DNA of 64,000 bases. Origin: Nemopilema nomurai. Lineage: Eukaryota; Cnidaria; Scyphozoa; Rhizostomeae; Rhizostomatidae. This document shows, in pieces, positions 57,534-64,000 of the stretch. How positions within the stretch are numbered: the stretch's first letter is position 1; the number at the start of each line of letters is the position of its first letter. The notes beneath the pieces are model-generated. The model searched no databases. It saw only the letters and a program-made list of their open reading frames with translations, and was not told where the DNA came from. The DNA lies in NCBI GenBank assembly GCA_003864495.1, contig ML133454.1, positions 3,755,442-3,819,441 of the forward strand. The letters run 5' to 3'. The position numbers and the translations under genes were made by a program.

Positions 57534-60500
57534 TCACTTGTCCAACGATTTTTTAAGCTGTTCGTTTTCTTCCGTTATTGACCTCCACAACTGGTCGACC
57601 TCGTTTTCAAATTGACTAGAAAGAAAGAATATCTGGTAAAAGGAAAGAATCAAGGAATGCGAGGCGCTTCTAACTGGCTCTTTCATATCAACGAAATATG
57701 AAGAGCATGGATTGCAAGTCCTTGGAACAAATCGCATTCAAAAAGGGCATTCAAATAGGATACTTCAATGTTTTCAACAAGAAGTTATTACCAGTGCAGT
57801 GGGCCACGCTGAAGGCGTAAAAACATTTCCTCCATAGAAAGCTCTCGGCTATAAACTCTGTCGCATCCGTTCTCCGCGACACTCTCCACACAGTGTGATC
57901 TACAGAATTGGTTTCACTAGGAGCACCCGAGCAATAGCGATGATGCGGTGCGCTAGAAAAGCACCAAATAAAAGCGTTTTGAGAGAGAAAGAAGCCTCAC
58001 ACACTGATTACCTGTGACCTGTTTGCGCAACATCCAACATGTTTTTTCTGCTTGCAATTATTTGCCTCAAATTATCAATTTCTTGATCATAATTGTTCTT
58101 TATGTTCAGAATCTCATTATCCTTCTCCTTAATTCTAAAAAGCAAAAATATGAAAAGTAAATCGTTGACGTGCATTTAAGAGAGCCGACTGCATGATATT
58201 TAGCAAGCAAAGCTAAGAGGAAAACTTGAGTCTGGTCATTTGAAGTAGATGTAAGAAACCAGCTATCAGACATACCTTTCGTAAACTTCGACTGTTTTCC
58301 TTTTTGCCAGATCTTTGTATTTCTGGAAAACAAGCATATTAGTTATTCAGAAAGTGCTTCCTTTGTACGTCGGGTGTGGTCGAACAGAGTTACATAAGAT
58401 TGTAACGTCGATGCAAAATGAGGACCAGGGTAGATGTTTTGCTGTGATTTGGTTAAGCAAGCAAATATCCGGCATCATCACTGCTGCAAGAGGTGTTTGG
58501 CTGCTTTCTGCTTCTTGCACTAAAGGCTTCTGCACATCATTATGGCCATGTACCACGGATTGCTACTACCAAAATTATATATTTAATGAAGACCAGTCAC
58601 AAATAGTCAAATGAAAATGGCGCCATCCTTCTGCTATCGTATTCGTTCTCTGGACATCAAGAAATCGTCAATTCGTTTGGGACGCGTTCCCACAGGAATC
58701 AACGACTACCTCGAGAAATGCAGATGCAATACAATGCTAGATACCAATACAATGCTAGATACCAATACAATGATGCTGGATGACAATACAATGCTAGATA
58801 CCAATACAATGCTAGATACCAATACAATGCTAGATACCAATACAATGATGCTGGATGACAATACAATGCTAGATACCAATACAATGCTAGATACCAATAC
58901 AATGCTAGATACCAATACAATGATGCTGGATGACAATACAATGCTAGATACCAATACAATGCTAGATGCAGATTCAACGAAAACAGGCCTTGCCTCTTAG
59001 TGCGCCCTAGAGTGAAACATTTTTATTCACCCACCTCTACTTCTTTCCTAAGATCTTCCAGTCTCCTTTCGTTGGCCATTCTTTGCTTAGTGGTTAATAT
59101 AGTTTCATTGTTTTGAGATTCGACCTAGAATTCGAGAGGTTACTATGTCATATGCATAAATCTCAGTATCAAATTTAAGAGACGAAATGAGTACAGACCA
59201 CGGATCGTTTGGATATAGGCAACAGGATGTATACAACAGGATATAGGCAACAGTCCCCGCGCATGCGTTGTTGGGGTGCTTGCCTGTATTCAGTGACCTA
59301 AATTCGAAATGAAAAGCCGTACCAACTTGGCAAAGACGTCTCTTTCCTTTGAGTTTTCTTCAGCCTAAAAGGTAAAGCTTTTCAGATGAAGCGCTTCTGG
59401 TCGAGTAGTATAAATGGAGATCATGAAACACCAGAGAAAATCTTACCAAAGCTCAAAAGGAGAAGGCACTCTTATCAAGCAAAAATTTCAAAAAGAAATA
59501 AGGTAAGAACCAGTCGCAGACACTTTTAGAAATCACCTACAGTAATCATTTCTTGAGTAGCATGAATAAAACTGGTATGTTTGATAAATCAAAGTTGATA
59601 ATCAGAAGCACAGCAAACGTGTCGAATGATATTAGAAAGAACTATATGCACTAAACAGGAGCGTAAGAAAATTGGATCATACTGACACAAATGCTGAACA
59701 TGAAAGGAAGAAAGGATCTATTGTGTTGCCAGAAATTGGAAAAAAGAAAAGTGGATATAGACTTTCAAATGCAGGTCTTTACAAGAGGAAATTGGCGTAC
59801 CACTAAGAGGACTTGCTTCAGGGTTTCCGTTGCAATCATTTCTTTCTCACTCGCGGTGCCAACTTTTCTGTCTAAGACAACTAGCTTCCTTTCAGCTTTT
59901 CTGAAAAGCAAAAGCAAATAACTTTTTGAAGCTGTACTCAGAACCCAGTATGACCAAGAAAAAGAACAAAATTCCCAGAAGTGGATAACGACAATTGATA
60001 CACAAGGCCGCTTGTAAACAAGGGAATGAAATACGAGCCAAGTCACTACTAGCTAGGAAAGATTCTTGTAAAAGACAACCTCAATGACTTCGTTAGCAGT
60101 CCCACTTCCATTTGAAGTCGTGACACCATCGAATTTGCATCTAGAATAAATGAAATAATGGAGAAACGCTCCACACTATTTTGAAACAAAAAGATAATGG
60201 AGGGAAATCAAAGTCCGTAGGTCTCTAGAAAGCACCAAGGTCTGAAGCCAATGGCATCTATGTGGCGTAAAATACATCGTTTTTTCCAGCAATGTCAAAG
60301 GAAAACTAGTATTTGCTGTTGAAGGCAGTTTATAAAAAGAGATGACAAGAAAAAGGTTTCAAATTACACGCAGAAGTGGTAAGGAAAAGGCTTCAAATTA
60401 CCACACTGGTGTAGAACTGCAAACATGACAAGACATCATAAACTGTCGGGTGCAAAGATATAAATGCCATCTTACCAGTGAGTCGGATGGCCAGCTCCTG

Positions 60501-63500
60501 TTTCTCTTTCATCACTGCCTGTAAATTTATTAGGAAAATCAAACAAACAACTCAGATAATGAATATACACAAACAGAAAATAATTCGATAATGATTAATA
60601 GTACAAAACAAAACATATGTATATATGTTTACCTTAAAGGTGAATGAAGAGTCGTCCTTGTTTCTTTTCATGTCTTCGATTGCTTGTTCGAGAGGCCTTA
60701 AACAAAGTATGAAATAGACAGAGAGCGAAAATGGTGACGAAAAATAGCCGAAAAAGCAACCTAGTTGGCAGTAAAAAGGGAAACCATCCTAATGAGAGAT
60801 GAATCGATAAAGTCAGCATGGTCTATTGCAACATTGCTCAAAGAGCTAGTATAAGTGTTCCCTCCTCATTAAAAAAAGACGAAGAAGTGAACAGGAAAAT
60901 AAGCCATTCTCACTGCCATGAAAGGGCTCCGTTAAACACTTTGCCTGTCATTAAACTCTCAAGCCATCACAAGTTCTTCGGGTACCTACCTTTGAATCTC
61001 TTCAATTCGTCGTCTGACCTCCTCCTCAGTGACTCTTTTTTCCATCTCTGCCATAGCCTCGTTGTGCCGTTTTTTCCAAGCCTCATTGTCGATTTGCATG
61101 TCGGCTTTTGTCCTTTGAAGGCTTCGCTTCTCGTTCTCCAGAACCCGAACTCTTTTTGTGAAGTTTGAAACTATCAAGAAAAAATGGACATAAAAATATT
61201 GATAAATTATGATCTTCCAAATTCTGACGGATGAGGAGAAATGCTGTAGAAAGAAAAAAGCATAGTCATCACAATAGTTGCCACTGATGATAAGAAACAA
61301 ACATTTCCAAAGATTTCTAAAGACATGTTGAAACAATGGACTACAACGTTTATGTTAGAAATAATGCACAATTCAATGCACTGTCGATACAATTTTCATC
61401 ATTATACCCCTATGTGCTTTTGCTATCAATCATTGCCATAAAAAAGCATGAAAAAGTTTTGCCTTATAAGATTGAAAATTCTGCACAAACAACTGAACTG
61501 CAAGACTCACTTTCAAGTTGATGCTCATCCTGAATTTCGGAAATCCTTCTGTCCTTCAAATCAACTTCCTGCATCAAAATTGCATTTTCGTTGACCACTA
61601 ACTTTGCCTGTTCTTGTAAAACATTCCTGCAATAGCAAAGACACAGAGGTCTTTAAATAGCTCGAGAATGAATAAATAAACCAAAAGCTCGAATTATTAA
61701 CAGAGATGGCAACATTAATGTCATCACAAAGATAGAATATAAAAACCAAAGGATACAAAATACGACCGCCAAGAGTATATAAAATGAAATGATGTGTATT
61801 ATTTGTAGACCAATACCCAGCTACCAAAACCAATACCAATACCAGAATGCTGAAAACCAGCTGGAGCCACATAATACTATCAACCAACAACGACAACAAC
61901 GCTAATATGCCTTCTTTTGAAAATAGATAGAAACAAACATCAATCATTGGTGGACACGTACCATTCGTCAACAGCAACTTCATAATCTTGTTCCGACTTT
62001 TCACTGACCATCTTCAAAAAAGGTAGCATTACTTAATCATAGGAATTGTCGTAAGAAATCCTGTTGCCTATGACCCGTACAGAAATCTATTGCACAAAAC
62101 CATTTTTCTGTAGTGCCGGATAACAAGTGGACAATACACGTGATCAACTAGCCACATTTGAAAGGCATAGGTAGATCCTGTTATCACTATAAAGTTGGTT
62201 GATCAGGAATTCACGTAACAAGGCAACAATTAAGAGAAATGAGAAACTTCGTAATCGCACAAAGGTAAGGAACTGATATCATACAAGCGAAGGAATGGTT
62301 TTGGTGTTGAAGAACCCTCCGAAACTTACCATGTGAAGTCTTTGATTTTCCTGAACGATTTCTTGCATTCTGGTTTTGAAAGAAGCTAAATGATCCTATG
62401 AGAAAAACATTTGACAGATATTTCGAGATAGAATACAACATTAAAATCTAAAATGCTAACTGCATTAAGAACTATGATTCCTTTTGCATAATGAATCACG
62501 GAAAAAAATTAGACCAAGAAGACTAACAAACCTCGTATGCACGAATGACCTCATTTTTGTCGTTAATTCTGTCATCATATGCCATTATCAGGGGTGACAA
62601 ATATTTGACATTTACCTAAGAAAAAAAAACTGACAAAATGCGAGCTACTGTTGCAAGAACCTTGAAAGCAGACTCAACGGGGAACAAAAAAGATCAAGGG
62701 AAGAAATATGGCAGTACAAGCATTCAGAAAACTTTCAATTGGAAGTTATACACCAACAACAACTTGATGAAAAGGTAAAACAGAACTTTTTTCGAGTGGC
62801 CTTATATTGCTAATTTGAAAGGGGCAAGTCTTCATTAAACTTCAAAGTGGATTTGATAATAATTAATTTCAAAGCGAGCTAGGTGAGAAAAATTAAAAAA
62901 TAAGAAGAAACACAGATTTGCTTGGTGGAACTTCCACAACGACGTAATGCATTCTCACCAGCCATTCAGGAATAGGCCCTTCTTGTGGAAGAGACAGACC
63001 TTCGATTTCCTGCAAGAATACGCAAAAAGAATAGACGGGGATTATGTTTCGAAGCCATGATGACGCTGACGTCATGTTAAACAAAGAAATAGAAACACAG
63101 AATGGCGAGTAGAGAGCAAGCAATTCAGTAAAAACAAGCAACAGCATTTGTCTAGAAAGAGAGTGGAAGTAGAAATACATCAAAGTTTGGGAGGATATGA
63201 AGCTTTAGGCTGGTTTATAAAAAGGTAAATGCAAAATTGTTACACCAATCACGAGGAGCTGGCAACATAAATGAGAGGACACTTACGTCAGTGCGAGGAG
63301 GCCTGTACTTGGCTTGGTAGCGACTCAGCTCGATGTTCAGCCGGTGAACTGACAGGAAAAAAGAGAGAAATTGAAAAGCACTGCGCATTTTGAAAGACAG
63401 ATTCACCACATCTTTAACGGCCTCAAAAATGATCTTCCGATTGGTAATGGGCCGTGCATGGTCCAAAAAACCGTTGAAGCCTACGCCTAAGCCCCTATGC

Positions 63501-63722
63501 ATACATCCACCAATCTCCACCCGCAACTTCTGCTTTAAACAGTGCATCACAGCTTTTTCAAATACTATCCCCCATTATTTAGGACAGAGATAATTTTGTC
63601 GACCATACTACAATTCAAGTTTAATCAGGTGATCACATCTTGAATCTCACCTAAAGATTTTAAATTGTTGTTGCTCTCAACAAGGTCTGAATTTTGTTTC
63701 TTGAAAATTGCTCCTGATTGAT
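57534..63722 (-). CDS. CEP89: Coiled-coil centrosomal protein, CEP89-like (3' part of gene)
   Basis: Eighteen in-phase exons (high to low): 63722-63651, 63348-63287, 63009-62959, 62615-62532, 62395-62330, 62011-61962, 61626-61511, 61170-60990, 60696-60633, 60518-60476, 60140-60080, 59900-59801, 59364-59323, 59124-59035, 58322-58276, 58134-58012, 57899-57792, 57615-57534. They encode about 480 residues, nearly all heptad-like coiled coil (for example RVLENEKRSLQRTKADMQID, EILNIKNNYDQEIDNLRQII). A non-coil landmark near the start reads VHRLNIELSRYQAKYRPPRT, GLSLPQEGPIPEWL, VKYLSPLIMAYDDRINDKNE. I associate that block with CEP89/CCDC123, a distal-appendage protein of the mother centriole needed for ciliogenesis, but from memory only. 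The N-terminal half lies beyond the window. Another ciliary coiled-coil protein is possible; the gene structure itself is well supported. Confidence 0.65.
58728..58967. repeat. 18/21-bp higher-order minisatellite in a CEP89-like intron
   Basis: Unit A is AATACAATGCTAGATACC (18 bp) and unit B is AATACAATGATGCTGGATG plus AC (21 bp). They are arranged AAB AAAB AAAB AA, so a 75-bp higher-order unit AAAB has itself been duplicated. The array lies about 60 bp inside the intron that follows exon 59124-59035. All lengths are multiples of three, which creates false ORFs on both strands. Confidence 0.95.
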
Positions 63723-64000
63723 CTAAAAATCAAGCAAAAACTCTTAACCAGTTCAAATGGAAATTTAAGTTTGAAAGGAAGTGACGGTTACCTTATGTAC
63801 TATATGATTTGAGACATACGCAAAAGGAAAAATTAAATAGTAGAAAAGAAGGCTGTAAGGAACTACGAGTAAGCAACTGGAGCTGTTCAGCAAATGGCTA
63901 GAACATCAGAAATGTGGCTAGAACAAAACTTAGTAATTAATTCTACTAATTTTCAAGAAAGGTTTTCAATAAAATCGCATAAAAACAGTTGCTAAATCGT
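63723..64000. other. Intron or upstream sequence of CEP89-like gene
   Basis: AT-rich and without a supported exon. The first exon seen starts in phase 1, so at least one further upstream exon must lie beyond the window. Confidence 0.5.

Noticed and set aside
58611..59000. Plus-strand ORF with NTMLDT repeats
   Set aside because: 18/21-bp array within a minus-strand intron; no plus-strand gene evidence.

Overview
The window is a piece of an animal (metazoan) nuclear genome. Genes are split into many short exons with GT-AG introns, one apparent GC-AG intron is present, intergenic DNA is AT-rich, and decayed LINE, hAT and PIF/Harbinger-like elements occur. The protein families (LOTUS/Tudor germ-granule protein, SAM+CCHC ZCCHC14 family, USP fold, LEM-ankyrin protein, centrosomal coiled coil) are animal ones. 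No feature fixes the phylum; an invertebrate, perhaps a non-bilaterian, is likely but that is a guess.

Layout. (1) 67-293, minus: one exon of an ANKLE1-like ankyrin gene cut by the window edge. (2) 968-11923, minus: a 25-exon gene for an ~819-residue divergent USP-fold protein with a split zinc ribbon and a Ubl-like insert, but no recognisable catalytic Cys or His box. (3) 11927-16460: intergenic, divergent, with a candidate promoter near 15650-15711. (4) 16461-29965, plus: an 8-exon ZCCHC14-like gene (conserved N-terminal domain, SAM domain, C-terminal CCHC knuckle). (5) 29966-33816: intergenic, holding a decayed LINE reverse transcriptase. (6) 33817-55104, plus: a 30-exon TDRD7-like gene with two LOTUS and four Tudor domains, 1324 residues. 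(7) 55105-57533: convergent 3' ends flanking a 1.25 kb hAT-like element. (8) 57534-63722, minus: the last 18 exons of a coiled-coil centrosomal gene, tentatively CEP89. Exon models were built by hand; in each of the three complete models every junction phase agrees and the summed coding length is divisible by three.

Most striking feature. The introns of the TDRD7-like and ZCCHC14-like genes contain minisatellites placed at splice sites. In two cases the repeat unit contains the exon/intron boundary itself: ~120 copies of a 26-bp unit reiterate the 5' splice site that ends exon 27 (49496-52640), and nine copies of a 27-bp unit reiterate the 3' splice site and first 17 exonic bases of exon 22 (about 46750-46997). 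Other arrays sit just upstream of acceptors (ZCCHC14 exon 3, TDRD7 exons 7 and 18) or carry polypyrimidine-AG units (35-bp array). So amplified splice sites form long tandem decoy or competing sites inside essential-looking genes.

Functionally, the two plus-strand genes belong to post-transcriptional RNA control: TDRD7 proteins organise germ granules and ZCCHC14 proteins bind RNA hairpins and recruit TENT4 poly(A) polymerases. Nothing in the sequence shows that the neighbours act together; eukaryotic adjacency is weak evidence.
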